64,000 bases of DNA from Dendrophyllia cribrosa (lineage: Eukaryota; Cnidaria; Anthozoa; Scleractinia; Dendrophylliidae), in NCBI GenBank assembly GCA_024195265.1, contig JAJLRJ010000006.1, forward strand, positions 29,358,564 to 29,422,563, given 5' to 3'. Below are positions 22,416-34,776 of the stretch, in pieces. Both the position numbers and the translations under genes were made by a program. The number at the start of each line of letters is the position of its first letter. Positions within the stretch are counted from its first letter, which is position 1. The notes below the pieces were generated by a model. That model did no database searches, was not told the origin of the DNA, and saw only the letters and a program-made list of their open reading frames with translations.

Positions 22416-23150
22416 ATGGCTGGTTTCAATACAAACCTGAATTACGGAACATTCGACCCGGACGTGGATCCAACTTCGGTGGGTTCGCATTTCAGAAAAT
22501 ATGTGGAAAGATTTAAAGTTTATGCATTGGCAATGAACATTGCGGATATAGCAAGAAAAAGAGCGTTATTTTTACATTGTGCCGGACCGAAGGTACAGGA
22601 TATATTTGACACCCTACAAGACACCGGAGAGGATTTTGAAACCGCCGCTAAGAAACTCATGGAATATTTTGAACCAAGAAAACACAACCTTTTCAATATA
22701 TACCAGTTTCGGCAGTTAACTCAAGAGAAAGAGGAGTCATACAATGATTTCGCTACTCGCCTGAAACAAGCAGCGGGTCCATGCGATTTTCTGACGGATT
22801 GGCGTGATGTTGAAATACAGCTGCAGTTAATAGAGAAAGGAAATTCGAGGCGGGTCAGACAACGGCTGCTTAGCAAACCTCATACCCTGGCGGAGACCCT
22901 GAATTTTGCAAGAGCACAGGAAATATCGGATAAGCAAGCGGAAAGAATTGAAATAGACCGACAAAGCCATGGAACTGACACCAATCCAGAGGAGAACTTA
23001 TATACGCTTGGACAACAGGCACAAAGCAAGACGACTGGAAAGGTGTGTTTCTCTTGTGGTGGAACTTTTCCGCACGCTGGAGGAAGGATGAAATGTCCAG
23101 CCCGGGGGAAGAAATGCTTGACGTGTAACAAAATGAATCATTTCGCCTAA
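22416..23150 (+). pseudogene. Gypsy Gag with CCHC-type knuckle
   Basis: Structural capsid/nucleocapsid protein. The start at 22416 (MAGFNTNLNYGTF) lies 33 bp past the LTR. The capsid-like helical part includes HFRKYVERFKVYALAMNIAD and IYQFRQLTQEKEESYNDFAT; the nucleocapsid end has CFSCGG and KKCLTCNKMNHFA. A TAA at 23148-23150 interrupts the second knuckle, after which the same frame continues with CCRMKGK. Gag and pol were thus one frame and the TAA is probably a mutation, although stop readthrough is possible. Confidence 0.85.
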
Positions 23151-24107
23151 TGTTGTAGGATGAAAGGAAAAGAAGACAAGGGAGTGCTGAAAGCAGTTGG
23201 AAAGGACTCGGATAGTAGCGATGCGGAATACCTTTACGGTATTGAGAAAGTTGGGGCGGTAAAACACAATCAGGGTCGCAGGCCCGTGAGCAGTGTGTCA
23301 GTGGAAAATCGTGATTTTCATGTGCTGGTGGATACAGGGGCCACGGTAAATGTAATGGACGACAAAACATTCAAGAGGCTGCTGGCCGATAAAGTGACAT
23401 TGAGAAAGTCATCGAGTGTTTTGCATGCATACCAATCTAACGAAACCCCGTCGGCACCACTGAAGGTCATGGGAAAATTTGAGGCCATTGTTGAGTCGAA
23501 CACCAGAATCGCCCCTGCCATGTTCCATGTTATAAAGGGACATACGAACACTGAGCCATTGATAGGTTTCCAGACCGCAGAGGACCTGGGTCTTGTTAAG
23601 GTAGCAAACACGGTCCAAAGTGAGAAAACAGTCACAAGCAATCTGCTAAAAGACTTCGCTGATCTGTTCCATGGTATCGGAAAGATGAAAGGAGTGAAGG
23701 TAGATTTGCACGTCGACCCTGCAATAACACCTGTGGCACAGGCCCACAGGAGAATACCGTTCAGTGTAAGACCCAAGCTGGAAGCAGAATTGGAAAAACT
23801 TGAGGCTGACGACATAATTCAAAGGGTAGAGAAGCCTACCAGTTGGGTGTCCCCTGTAGTTATAACGCCGAAACGGTCCAGCAATGAAATACGGTTGAAT
23901 GTGGATATGAGGGAAGCTAATAAAGCCATTCCACGAACCCCCACTGTCATGCCTACACTTGATGATATCATAAATGAGCTCAATGGGGCCACAGTATTTT
24001 CGCATCTGGATATGAACCATGGTTACCACCAACTGGAATTGGAGGAGAATAGCCGCGACATCACCACTTTTGTGACACATGTGGGTCTCTACAGGTACAA
24101 GATCCGC
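23151..24107 (+). pseudogene. Gypsy protease and first part of reverse transcriptase
   Basis: In the Gag frame after the stop. The aspartic protease active site is FHVLVDTGATVNVMDD. RT follows: ADDIIQRVEKPTSWVSPVVI, RLNVDMREANKAI, and motif A VFSHLDMNHGYHQLELEE with its catalytic Asp. The frame is lost near 24105, where a few residues between GLYRYK and SAGEVFQ appear deleted with a shift. Confidence 0.9.
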
Positions 24108-24664
24108 TGGAGAGGTATTCCAGGAAACCGTCAGCAAAGAAATCACTCGAGACATAGTTGGATGCATCAACATCAGTGACGATATCCTTGTGTTTGGCAG
24201 GAATCAAAAGGAACATGATCAGAATTTAGAGAAATTGTTCAAGAGAGCTAGAGAGAAAGAAATCACCTTCAACAAAGATAAATGCGAATTCAACAAGGAT
24301 AAGTGCCTGTATTATAGAATGGTCTTTTCGAAAGAAGGGGCCTCCCCCGATCCCATGAAGGTAGAGGCCATTAAACAGGCTGAGCCCCCACGCAACGCTA
24401 AAGAACTGAATTCATTTCTGTGCAACGCCCAGTACAATGCAAGGTTCATGGAGAATTATGCCCCACAAACCGACGTTGTGAAGGCACTGGTTAAAGCTGA
24501 CGTTTTTAAATGGGAAGAGAAACACCAGAAAGCATTCAAAGCTTTGAAAAATGCTCTAGGCGCTGATACAGTTTTAGCGTATTTTGATCCTGCCGCCGAT
24601 CATGAAGTACATGTTGATAGCTGTCCCCTGGGGATCTCGGCGACGTTAGTCCAGAGCAGTCCGA
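24105..24664 (+). pseudogene. Gypsy reverse transcriptase, second part
   Basis: Continues in a second frame: RSAGEVFQETVSKEITRDI, the RT motif C CINISDDILVFGRN with the catalytic Asp pair intact, the thumb and connection regions (VEAIKQAEPPRNAKELNSFL), and the start of RNase H (LAYFDPAADHEVHVDSCPLG). A further one-base shift near 24660 separates it from the rest of RNase H. Confidence 0.9.
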
Positions 24665-25281
24665 ATGAAGACCATTGAGAGAGTGGTACAGTATGTGAGC
24701 AAGGCGCTGTCAGACGCCGAGCGGAGATATTCCCAGATCGAGTTGGAGGCACTGGCCGCTGATTTCGCATGTAGGAAGTTTCACGTCTTCCTGCTATATG
24801 GCAAGCCGTTCCTGGTTGTCACTGATCACAAACCCCTGGAGGTTATTTTTAACAACCCGAGGCATGCAACGTCCATACGGTTGCAGAGACTGACGGTGCG
24901 AATGCTCGATTACGAGTTTAGGGTCGAATACAGGCCAGGGAAGACTAACATCTCAGACTATATATCGAGGCACCCCCTTCCTCTCGAGCAGAGCAGCAAG
25001 AGGGAACTGGGCACGACTAAAGATGTCAGGCATTATGTGAATTTCGTAATTGAAAATGATATTCCAAAGGTGATAAGCAAGGAAGAAATAATCATGGCAA
25101 CGGGAAATGACAGGGAATTTCAGAAATCGATTAAGTGTGTAGAAGAGAAGAGTATAAATCATAAAGACACGGACATGAGAAAGTACTCTAACGTTTTCAA
25201 CGAACTGGCCGTAGCTGATGGGCTCGTTCTCCACGGTGAACGCATTGTGGTGCCTCAGACGCTCAGGGAAGCCATAATTAA
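24665..25281 (+). pseudogene. Gypsy RNase H and connection to integrase
   Basis: VQYVSKALSDAERRYSQIEL, EALAADFACRKFHVFLLYGK and VVTDHKPLEVIFNNPR are the typical RNase H end of Gypsy Pol. VEYRPGKTNISDYISRHP and the region before the integrase follow, up to TLREAIIK at the TTAA where the MITE inserted. The frame is open up to the MITE. Confidence 0.9.
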
Positions 25282-25605
25282 ACACGGACCAGCGCTATAA
25301 AAGGAACCTTGCATCCTCTCACCAATGGGGAACCGTTACGGGCGCGAAATTCAAATTCGGCAAGCTAAAATATTGTATTCATGCTAAAAGGCGTATAAAT
25401 TCAAATAATGTTTTTAGTTTTACTTTCGTGAAAGATAAATCCTGTACAACAATGAACTGGTGAAGGTAGAATTAGACCTATTTTGGGGGGAAATGGTCTT
25501 CCTCCGTGTTGCTCGCAGTGTCAGCCATCTTTGATTAGCCGTTGAAGCAGTGATGGTGTAACAAAAAGGGGGCGGAGCTATGCCTTTTATAGCGCGGGTC
25601 CTTGT
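25282..25605. mobile_element. MITE with 23-bp inverted repeats and TTAA duplication
   Basis: 324 bp. Ends are acacggaccagcgctataaa at left and its inverse (2 mismatches over 23 bp) at right. The TTAA target is duplicated at 25278-25281 and 25606-25609. Removing it rejoins pol as IIK-IAHEGHQGIV. TTAA targets point to piggyBac or Kolobok transposases; no coding capacity. Confidence 0.92.
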
Positions 25606-26774
25606 TTAAGATTGCCCACGAAGGCCACCAAGGTATTGTTCGTACAAAGCAGTTACTCTGTGCCCATGTGTGGTTTCCTGGTATGAACACAATGGTCGAA
25701 AGGCATGCAGGCAAATGCCTCGCTTGCCAATCTACCACGCCCTGTCACACCAGAGAGACTCTACAGATGACAGACTTGCCAAGGGGTCCGTTACGAAACA
25801 AAGACATGGCATTGGTTTTTTGGGACCAGTATGCCAGGTATCCGGTCGTTCAGTTCACATCAAGTACTTCTGCTGATTACGTCATTCCCCTATTTACATG
25901 CGTGTTCTACACATACGGAATCCCCGAGGAGATCGAAACGGATAATGGGCCCCCATTTAACGGATCAAAGTTTGCGAACTTTTCCCGGGAACAAGGGTTC
26001 AGACACCGAAAGGTCACCCCGGCGTGGGCTGAAGCTAATGGTGACGTGAAACGCTTCATGCAAACCCTCAAGAAGAGTGCAAAAAATTCTAAACTTAAAG
26101 GAAAGGCTATTCGGTCGGGAGTGCAAAGAACGGTTTGCAACTATCAGGCCACGCCCCACCCAGCAACAAAGGAAAGCCCAGACGTGCTCATGTTCGGTAG
26201 AGAGTTACAGACGAAGCTACCGGAAAGGATCGTACCTGCAGGAGAAATTCCATGCTACTCAATCAGACAAAGGGACGCGGCTAAGAGACGGAACACCCAG
26301 GAAAACCTCATAGTGGTTGGAGACCGAGTTCTTTTAAAGCAGAGCAAAGCAGATGTTCTGACCCCATCATTTGACCCCCGATCCTTCTCAGTAATAGGCG
26401 TGAAAGGAAGTATGATCACTGTGAAAAGAGGTAGGGAGATTAAATCGCGGAATTCATCCCATTGCACGTTGCTGAAGCAGGCGAGGGAGGATAAGTACGT
26501 CGCTGTGGATTTGGACCTAGAAGGTCTGGATACATCCAGTGCAAAAGAAACTGAAACAGGAGCCCAGGAAGATTTGCGTTTGCAACCCGACAACCCGGGC
26601 GCATCCAGTGAAATGACAACTGGCAGTCCACGTAACGAGCCTGATGGTCCACCGACATCCTTAGGAGCGACGGAAACGGAGCCAGACAATACTGCAGTAA
26701 GCGGGCCAAGAAGATCAGCGCGAGCAAGAACGTCCACTTGGAACACTATTTATAGGGACTTTGAGCCTGACTAG
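25606..26774 (+). pseudogene. Gypsy integrase, lacking the first catalytic Asp region
   Basis: The HHCC zinc domain is visible (IAHEGHQGIVRTKQLL, HAGKCLACQ). The central domain keeps the second Asp (EIETDNGPPFNG), but the segment that should hold the first Asp (between PRGPLRNKD and FWDQYARYPVV) is shortened. The catalytic Glu position is Asp (ANGDVKRFMQTLKK). A chromatin-side C-terminal region follows (GDRVLLKQSKAD), then an acidic Pro/Glu/Thr-rich tail ending YRDFEPD. Start codons in this stretch are not meaningful, since it was part of Pol. Confidence 0.9.
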
Positions 26775-26776
26775 AT

Positions 26777-26791
26777 AAAAAAGGGGGGAGA
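26777..26791 (+). promoter_or_regulatory. Polypurine tract of the Gypsy element
   Basis: aaaaaaggggggaga immediately before the 3' LTR; in Gypsy elements this primes plus-strand synthesis. Confidence 0.85.
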
Positions 26792-26976
26792 TGTAGTGTC
26801 GGGTCTCAAGGGACTTAATGTAGAATAATTAGATGCAAAATGAGGTTAACACTCCAGGCAAAAAGGGACTTGATTTGCATATCGGAGAGTGGTGAATGAA
26901 CAAGTAGTTGGACTATGAACGGAACTGAAGACGGTGTAATGTAACCGTTTCATTGAGCCCCATTCGCGACTTTACA
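26792..26976 (+). repeat. 3' LTR (185 bp)
   Basis: Begins TGTAGTGTCGGG, ends GACTTTACA. Full-length compared with the shortened 5' LTR; the shared 130 positions differ at about four transitions. Confidence 0.95.
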
Positions 26977-27326
26977 CTATCTTTGGTGCTAAGTGAAATA
27001 CCCCAGATTCTGTAATGTTTTTACCAAAAAAGTTAAAAGTTCTGATTCAATTAAATCTCAGTCTTAGTCGTGTTTTAGCGTTTACTTAAACTTTTGGCTA
27101 ATTACAGCCTCAACGAAAAGGTTCTTATAAAGGGAACTTAGTATATAGTCAAAATAATTCTGGTTACATTTGCGAGTACTTTCTAATATTTGAATCCGTT
27201 CCTAAAAGAAATTACACTTCACTGGTTTAAGAAACGTCCTTGAAATACGTAGCCACGCACTGTTATGTAATGTAAAATGTCACAAAACAACGAGACAGAG
27301 ATACCAAGACTTGTAATAAAGTAATT

Positions 27327-29661
27327 CCTCGCGAAGCGAGGTTAATAAATTTCGCGGCCAAAGGCCGCTCGGGAGCTGACCCACGCCAAATCGAGGGAAA
27401 AATATATTTATATATATATACTGAAGATGTCGTGCAGTTGCCTGGCAACAAAAATCGCGACCGCTGACAATGGCGCGTTCTCATGTTTATTCATGGAGGC
27501 GAATGGCGGCTGGGCTGTCTGTGAAAAGGTGTTTACTCTCGGTGAAACACGACCAATTTCTGATGCAAATGAGAAAGAACAGCAAACACAACAACACTGG
27601 ATTCAACAAGTGGATGGAAATCCTTTCCCGAGAAGATTAACCACCGAAACTCCGCTGGAGCGAGAACGGTGACTTGAAATTCAGCGCGATCGAGCAACGA
27701 AGAAACAACGACAGCATCGATTACAAAGACTTCGAACAGCCTAGGCACACCGTTTGAGTTGGTTCAAACGCCTTGACCAAATGCCTCCATTAGAATTCTG
27801 AACGAAACCGATCAGAAGAGGCGACACTGACTGGAAGTGTTGGACAAAATGATTCTGTTTATAGACGCAACGAGAGACGGAAAGAATTACACAATCAGCT
27901 AAATACTTGTGACGAATATCTTTTATACGGTTGGTTAAAGCAAACACTGATTACAGGAAAGGCTCAAAGAAGAAGAACGATTTAGAAATCTAGCTCAAAT
28001 CACCGCACTTTAATCCGCTCTTTAATGCTCTTCAATTGAAACAACCTACATTTAAAGGCAAGTAAGCTTAAGCTTATATACAGCCCTCCAAAAATTATTC
28101 TTTAATCTACCTTTTGCAAAAAAAAAAAGATTTTAAGTAGCTAAACAACTGACAGGCAGATCATAAGAGGATATTAATTTTTTCAATAAAAAAGGGGTAC
28201 TCAAACACTGGAAACTATTGACTTAGTACATGCTGTAAATTGATCATTATTGATATTCTCGCTAAGGTCACTAAGGAACTTTGATATAACATTAAATGAC
28301 ATGGAAAGGTGCAAGAAAACTGGTCTGATCTGATGGAAGCCAAAACTCTTTTCAGCACAGATATATAGTTCTACAAAATGTATCCATGGTGTCAACATGT
28401 AATTTCTCTTTCAAGTATGATCAAAACTACAGATCACACAGGTGGAAATTATTTCACAAACATACAATATTTGCATAATGTAGCATTATTTCTGAATGAG
28501 CAGTAAGTGAAATATACTTTGTATACGCTATCTTGAGTTTACTGCATTCCTTGCAAAATAGTTCAATAAGAAATAATATTCAAATGGTTTAGTAAGGAGA
28601 ATTTCTGTCTACAATTTTGATTTTGTAAGGAAAAAGCAATTTTCTGTTAGCAATCGTTACCAGCTAATGTGTAGCAACTGTATAGATAAACACATGACAC
28701 ATCAACATTACTGCTTCACATTTACTATTGGAATGGTGATCAGTATCTCAAATCTCCTCACAATATCACTGTACGAACAAGTACATAGATTATGCAAATT
28801 AAGAACCTGATCACCTTTAACATGAGTTGTCTGTGGAAATTAAATACAAATTCACTGTAGTTATGATTATGTGAACTGTATTGACACCAGTAAGGAGAAT
28901 GTACATCTACAAATTAATTTTGATTTTGAGATTTTTAAAGGGGTTAACTTGTCACGAAGGCCTAAGTCCTGGTCTTAACCTACGAATTCTCCATCCTGGT
29001 CTCTATACATTGCTTATGATAATTGCAAAGAATGTGTTGCTTCATCTTAAATATTCATGTTTAACTTTTGTAATCAGTTTCGTAATTCTCATGACCTGTA
29101 TCCAAAATATAGTATGTAAAGGGAACAGGTTGATTTTGGGAGATAGCACTCACAAGCTTCAAAAAGGAAATTTAATCAAGACAGCAGGAGTTACCTGTAT
29201 TCCTGATAAACAAACTCTCACCCAATCAAAATAAACGGAACACCACTGCATATTGTCCTGGACCCATGTCCACAACAATACCATACATCCACTTTCAGAC
29301 CAATTTTCTTTCTGACAAAAGTTGATGAACATAGGTTGGGGGGAGGGGGGGGGGGAAAGAAGGGCCCTAGGATCTTTTGATACCCAGTCCCATAGCAGTT
29401 ACAGTAACCCACAGCTCAAAACCCAAAACTGACCAGTACCAGTTGCCATTTATTAGAATTTAGGAAGACAGGGCACTAAGTACAAGTTAAATCGAAGCGA
29501 CTCGGAACGAGAATGTCTCAACTTTAAATTTCGAGGCCATTGCCGGCAAGCAACCTAACCTCTCCAGTCAAATCAGAAATTCCATCTCTCCCACATCGCT
29601 AAAATTTTGCAGTGCATCCCCCCCCGAGCTTCGCGAGGTTCTGCGAGACACGTATTTCTAG
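27327..29661 (+). mobile_element. Helentron-like non-autonomous element, family 2, long copy
   Basis: Starts cctcgcgaagcgaggtt after TT and ends gagcttcgcgaggttctgcg ... tttctag before TT. The start ctcgcgaagc is inverted near the end as gcttcgcgag, followed by a small hairpin (tctgcgaga): the subterminal-repeat plus 3' hairpin design of Helentron-associated elements. A shorter copy lies at 34777-35128 with the same ends and a shared internal gtcgtgcagttgcctggcaa. The interior (about 27500-29500) has only short frames and no protein I can name. Confidence 0.6.
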
Positions 29662-30122
29662 TTAAGAAATAAAGTCGTTGAACTTTCAGCTTGACAGTAG
29701 TTAAGGTGGCTGAACACAGTTTTCTGGTTGGTCAGCGGTGTCACGCCACACGGCGCGGCTTTTAAAATTTGTAAACAAACATGGCACCAAAAATAACTTT
29801 TTCTTGTACTCATAAGCTGGCAAAACACAGTGTTTATTTTCGCTTATTTCCAAAATGGGGAAATTCACTTGAAGTGAAGAATTCAGTACGGTTATTGCGT
29901 GTAAAATGGCCGAGGCCAATAATGGATGGAGTTTTTTATATTACGATAATCGCGAAACGAAACTTGTGAGCCATTTACACAAAATAAGTTCAGAGCAAAA
30001 AAGATGTCCGGGAGAGACACCACTGTCACCAAAAGTCATTGATTATTTCAAGAAATGTTTTAGTTATTGTTTACACCAAAACAAAGGGGAGCCACAAAAA
30101 ATGAAAATTTCACTAGCTGCAA

Positions 30123-30521
30123 TTTATTGTCCCCCATGCGATTGGAAAAATCTCCCTCATCAACTTAAGGAACTAAAGGTATTTTCATTCTCCAAAACGT
30201 TAAAGCATTATTTACTGTCACAACAATGTATAAAATAACTGAGTTGTTTATATTTTGTTTCAAATTTCTTCTAATTTTCATAAAATTATCAAATTAACTT
30301 CAATACTCTTTCTTTGATTTTCTTTAGCCTTTATTCATGTATTAAAAAAAATGGCTGGAGGCTAACTTGAAAACTTTTTGGTTAATTTAGCCTCCAGGCT
30401 CTAAAGTTAATCTATATTTTAGAAGTATTATATTATCTGTAGTTTTTCTTGTTTAGTGTGTTCTTGTAAAATGTATATATCTATTGTTATGAGTAAAATA
30501 AAAATTGTATTGTATTGTATT
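30123..30521 (+). mobile_element. 3' tail of a CR1/L2-type LINE
   Basis: The first ~110 bp read as the end of a LINE ORF2 (WKNLPHQLKELKVFSF, SKTLKHYLLSQQ, stop). An AT-rich 3' UTR and a microsatellite tail of attgt units (tgtattgtattgtatt) follow, ending at 30521. The tail form and WKNLP...L motif are typical of CR1/L2-like LINEs. It sits between SLAAI and GDHKQC of the transposase and seems to have replaced a few codons, since no duplication is visible. Confidence 0.65.
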
Positions 30522-31462
30522 GGTGACCATAAACAGTGCAAAGACAACAACTTGAGCTGGTGCATGTGGCATAAAGACAGTCCAGCCGAAAACTACAAAC
30601 ACAAAGATCTACCTAATGGTAGCGACTTGAAGGGTGAAAACATAAAAAAGCTTCTTACTGATTTATTCGAAGTCTACACCAGTGATCTTGTTGTTAACAA
30701 AATAGTAGAAAATGCATCGTCCCAAGTCAATGAAAGTTTTCATAGTACAGTGGGTTCTAAGGCTCCTAAAATTCGTTTTTATGGCGGCATTGAAAGTGCC
30801 AATCAGCGAGTTGCTGCGGCTGTCGCACAAACAAATCTGGGCAAACAGTATTTGGCAGATACTTTGCGATGTGTAAACACAATGAGTGCCTGGAATCATT
30901 TGTTGATTTTGTCGAAGGAAGTTCAAAGTATGTGCAAGATGTCCATAACTCCAACACGTTTGTAATACTAAGAACAATTACGTCCAGTAATACTAAGAAC
31001 AATTCTTCGCTACTGTCCAGAACTTATTCAGAGAATGAAAGATTTAAATATTTACTTTGCTGACAGCCTTGTTCTGTTTCGTAATCTTGTCAAAGGCGAA
31101 TGCGAAGCTCTGAAAGCAGCCGACGGCTCCTATGTAAATGGCTCGATTTATACTGGAGACGGATAATCCGTCCGGACGTACTTGGGCAAACATTTTTAGT
31201 GCGTCTGATAATCCGTCTGTGTATAAATACGGGCAAACAGACGAACTATCTGCTAAGTTCGTCTTGGTAGACGAACTAAAATGGATAATTCGTTTGGACG
31301 GATGATACGTCTGTGTGTATAAATACGGGAGCAGACGAACTGGACGACAGAGATGCAAAAAAAAAATAACTCCTCGTTACATAAAGCCAGCGGTCTTCTT
31401 GCAATAGGATATAACATGTCCGCATAAACGAAGTACCTATCTATCCAAACAGAGGATTCAAG

Positions 31463-32467
31463 ATGGCGGAAAAGCCAAAGAATTCGAAGGAATGTGTGTG
31501 GACGGAAACAGAACTGAAATACCTTGCTCTCGTATTAGCGGATGAGAAAACCCAATTTGCTGTTCGATTGGATACACTTGCGTTAAAGAAGCCCTCAAAC
31601 AATTAAGTCTTTGAAGACATTTCGAAGGCTTTCAAAAGCTGCCTTTCGTCCAACGAATTTAAAGAAGAGAAAGAGCGGGAAAAAAGCAAGTCGAAGGGCA
31701 AACGGAAAGATACTCCCTTGCAAATAACGCCAGCTAGGCTTCGTGTAAAATACAAGTGGTTTAGGAACCATTCGCGAAAGTTTACCGATCGTGTAAAAAA
31801 AGGAAGTGGAAAGGCACCTATCCAAGAACCCGAGTGGTTTACCATCTTAAATCCAATTTTCTCCGACACCATGGGAGATATGAATGTAGCTTCTTGTTCT
31901 AGTGATGTTTTATCTCATGATCGGGAGTTCGACTACTCAACTTCAGAGGAAGAAAGTGAACTCGAGCAATCTGATAAACAAAACACCAGCAATCAGAATG
32001 GAGCCGAGGAAGCTGATAATTCACTTGGTGATAGTACCAGTAGTGAGGCTAATAGCAGTTCAGGTGGCACCAAAAGAAAAATAAAGAAACCGGAACTTCA
32101 GGACAAGCCATGTTCCAAGAAAAGGGTAAGAAGTCAAACACAAGCAATCCAAGAAATGGCAAAGAGCTTTAGTACCTTGGGTGAGTTGTAGCAAAAGAGA
32201 TCTGAAATGATGACTGAAACTGATAAAGAAAAGCAAGCAGAGTTTTTCAAGTTCCAAAGAGAGCAAGCAGAGCTCAATCGTCAGCATGAGTTAAAAATGA
32301 TGGAAATTATTTTGAAGTTCACACATGCCCCGCCACCAGTTAACTACCAGCATGCACCAACCCAAGTGGCCCAACAACCCACAACTCACAGCTATTGCAA
32401 CAGTGCCACTGGGTACAACCAGCTGCCTCCAACACAAACTGACCCATCCCAAATGGCTGATTCTTAG
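31463..32467 (+). pseudogene. Harbinger-2 Myb-like protein, two nonsense codons
   Basis: Starts MAEKPKNSKECVWTETELK (SANT-like), continues FEDISKAFKSCLSSNEFKEE, RLRVKYKWFRNHSRKFTDRV, an acidic Ser/Glu-rich region, a basic nuclear-signal-like TKRKIKKPELQDKPCSKKR, and a C-terminal Glu/Gln coiled coil. In-frame TAA at 31603-31605 and TAG at 32189-32191 break one otherwise continuous frame of about 334 codons. Convergent with the nuclease, as in Harbinger-1, but sequences are too different to be close copies. Confidence 0.8.
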
Positions 32468-33235
32468 GTGCATCATCTCACTGACCTTGATTATCAACCA
32501 GCATCAAGCAATAGGTGGTATTAAAATAATAAAGTATAGTTGTGTTGCTATTACCATTTTGTAACTGGTCAGTTTTTGAATAATAATAATACAAAATAAA
32601 TTGAATTAATGGTAATTCAAGCAGTTGTTGAGTTGATGGTCAGATTGCAACACCAAAAATATTGTTAATTTTATGATAGAGGACTTCATACAAGTAAACC
32701 TGCTTTTTATTGGCAAAAATTTAGTTATCTTTTGCTGAGTATCCTATGTACATTCAGTTTCTTGAACCAACACTCATCATTGAAGGGTAGGATAACTTGC
32801 AAAACTCAAGAGTTACATTTTGTTCTATTTATTAGCTAATCCAGTTTATGTTTCATGTATCTCAAAAATAGGTTATTGTTTTTTTGCAATATTTCTGAAA
32901 AAATGCTACTATTTTTTTCTTCTATCATGATGTTATTGATGTTACAGACTTAACTACATGTAGGTATAACACAAGAGGATCGTTCAAAGACACCAGTTCC
33001 TACAATGTATTTAACAGCATAAAAGTCTCAAATTAGTTTAACAAAGTGTAAAAATAAACATGTTTATTTAATTTCTTATGTCATTTTCTTGTGTTAGATG
33101 GAATGCAACGCTTGTCAACAGGCACCAGTTAAAGTGGGTGGGTGAAGGGGGAGGGGGGAGTAGTCCTGACATGACATTAATTGTTGTAACAGTGGTGTAT
33201 AGTTTGGTCGTCCAATGTTTATGTGACGTTCAAAG
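32468..33235. other. Intergenic stretch between the Harbinger-2 genes
   Basis: AT-rich 3' flanks of the two convergent genes; no coding region recognised. A G-rich stretch ggtgaagggggagggggga lies near 33140. Confidence 0.5.
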
Positions 33236-33467
33236 TCAGGGAATGGCAACTCTCTCATTTCTGACATCCCACAACCAGTCAGCTATTGCTTCTCTAGTGG
33301 TGTTGCCATCACCTGCTTGACCACTTCCACGAATGAGATTGAGTTCATTTACCTCAAGTCTCCATCTGGGTTTGCAGGGATCATTCCTGTGAATACAAAT
33401 GTTGTGAAGAGCAATGCAGACCATAATTGTGACTTGAATATTGTCCAAATCACATTCTGTCTTCTTA
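33236..33467 (-). pseudogene. Harbinger-2 nuclease, C-terminal piece
   Basis: Minus-strand frame KKTECDLDNIQVTIMVCIAL, then HNICIHRNDPCKPRWRLEVN, ending ADWLWDVRNERVAIP. The ALHNICI motif is the conserved end of Harbinger nucleases. It joins in frame to the piece at 45489-46415 (GRWRIL, then KKTEC) if the 12-kb insert is removed. Confidence 0.88.
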
Positions 33468-34776
33468 TAATATATATAGATAGGCTGAGCCTAACAGCGG
33501 AGCTCCCTAAATTCTCATATTCTAGAATGCCTTTTTTTAGCTATAACTGCAATATAGTGCGCACGCTACAAGTTTCCATAATTTCCAGTTACTAATCATA
33601 TGCATTTCGCGCTGCGATCCAGTGACCAGTATACAGCAGCTATACTAATAGGCACAGTTCATCTAAGCCCGTTTCCCTTTGCGGACAAGCTGGTCCATGA
33701 TCCGGCTATGAATCGAGTTTTACAGACAGAGAATAACGAGAGGAAGATTTGTTAAGTTTCCCAACATTTCCAAAAACCTTTTTATAAAATTATTGTTCCA
33801 TGTTCCTTGATGAGTACCACTAGAATTTTTAGTGTGAAAGGGAAGGAAGGCCTCTGTGTAAAAGATAAACGATACTATACAGCCAGCCTGCTATACAGCT
33901 GAGGCATGAAAACGGATAGTTGTTAATTGCAAAATACCAATCACGGCTGTTCTGTATACGTGACAGACGGCGCTAATAAATGAGTTTTCCATGAGCCTAA
34001 TACATAGGAAGGAAGGTCTCTGGGTAAAATATAAACCGTGTACTATACAATGGCGAGAGCCGTAAGTCAGATTACGGCTCTGCCGCTGAAAAATTCCGTT
34101 CGTTAACGTCTGTGAAAATTGTATGACCGAAAGAAATTGGTGTAACTCGCTGGAATTGCTTTGAATCGACCCAAAAAAACGCTCAATACACCAGTAAACA
34201 CACAAAGAAGTTCAGGTGAGCCATTTTTATTGAAATATCGTTCGTAATTTTACGCTCAAATTCGTTCGTAATTTTACGCTCAAATTGGAAGCGAATTTTC
34301 CCCATAGAAATCCTTAGAATTTCGCTATTACACAACAGTTACCACGACGTTCAAATTAATACAACGTGTAAACATCACTTGAGCTTGGGGTACCTTTGCC
34401 AGCATACTAAATAAAGATTGCAGGAAAATTGCATGTTTTTGTAGTCAAGTGTATCGATAAATTTTATCCACACCCCTGGGAATCACAGTGCGCAAAAATC
34501 ACCTTTTGCCGACCCATTGAACTGGTAATTGATCCCTAAAATCGAAATAAGGGCCTGGTCGCACTACAGTCAAAAACAAAAATCCGCCCGTGCAAAAATC
34601 GAGGAAAACAAGAGAAACCACTCCGGTGGGACACGCTCTTTGTAGAATGTGTTTGTTTTTGTGTCATTTTGCACGGGCTAATTTTTGTTTTTGACCGTAG
34701 TGCGATTAGGCCCTAAGACTGTGATTCTATTTCTCGGATGAATGATAACATATTGTGCAGAGGCTGACCGAAATTT

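Larger units (their letters stand above)
22253..26976 (+). mobile_element. Ty3/Gypsy LTR retrotransposon, complete but inactivated
   Basis: LTRs start TGTAGTGTCGGG and end ACTTTACA, and the element is flanked by the 5-bp duplication ctatc (22248-22252 and 26977-26981). A purine tract aaaaaaggggggaga (26777-26791) abuts the 3' LTR. Coding order gag, protease, RT, RNase H, integrase is the Gypsy order. There is no env. Damage: a TAA at the gag/pol junction, frameshifts near 24105 and 24660, a 324-bp MITE between RNase H and integrase, and a deletion in the integrase. LTRs differ at about 4 of 130 shared positions, so insertion is fairly recent. Confidence 0.96.

Noticed and set aside
23318..26746. 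Several long minus-strand frames over the Gypsy element
   Set aside because: Shadows of the gag-pol coding strand, which carries all the family motifs.
31143..31370. Start of a separate gene just after SYVN
   Set aside because: This is the Harbinger-2 end with subterminal repeats; the apparent continuation of coding there is interrupted by the transposon.
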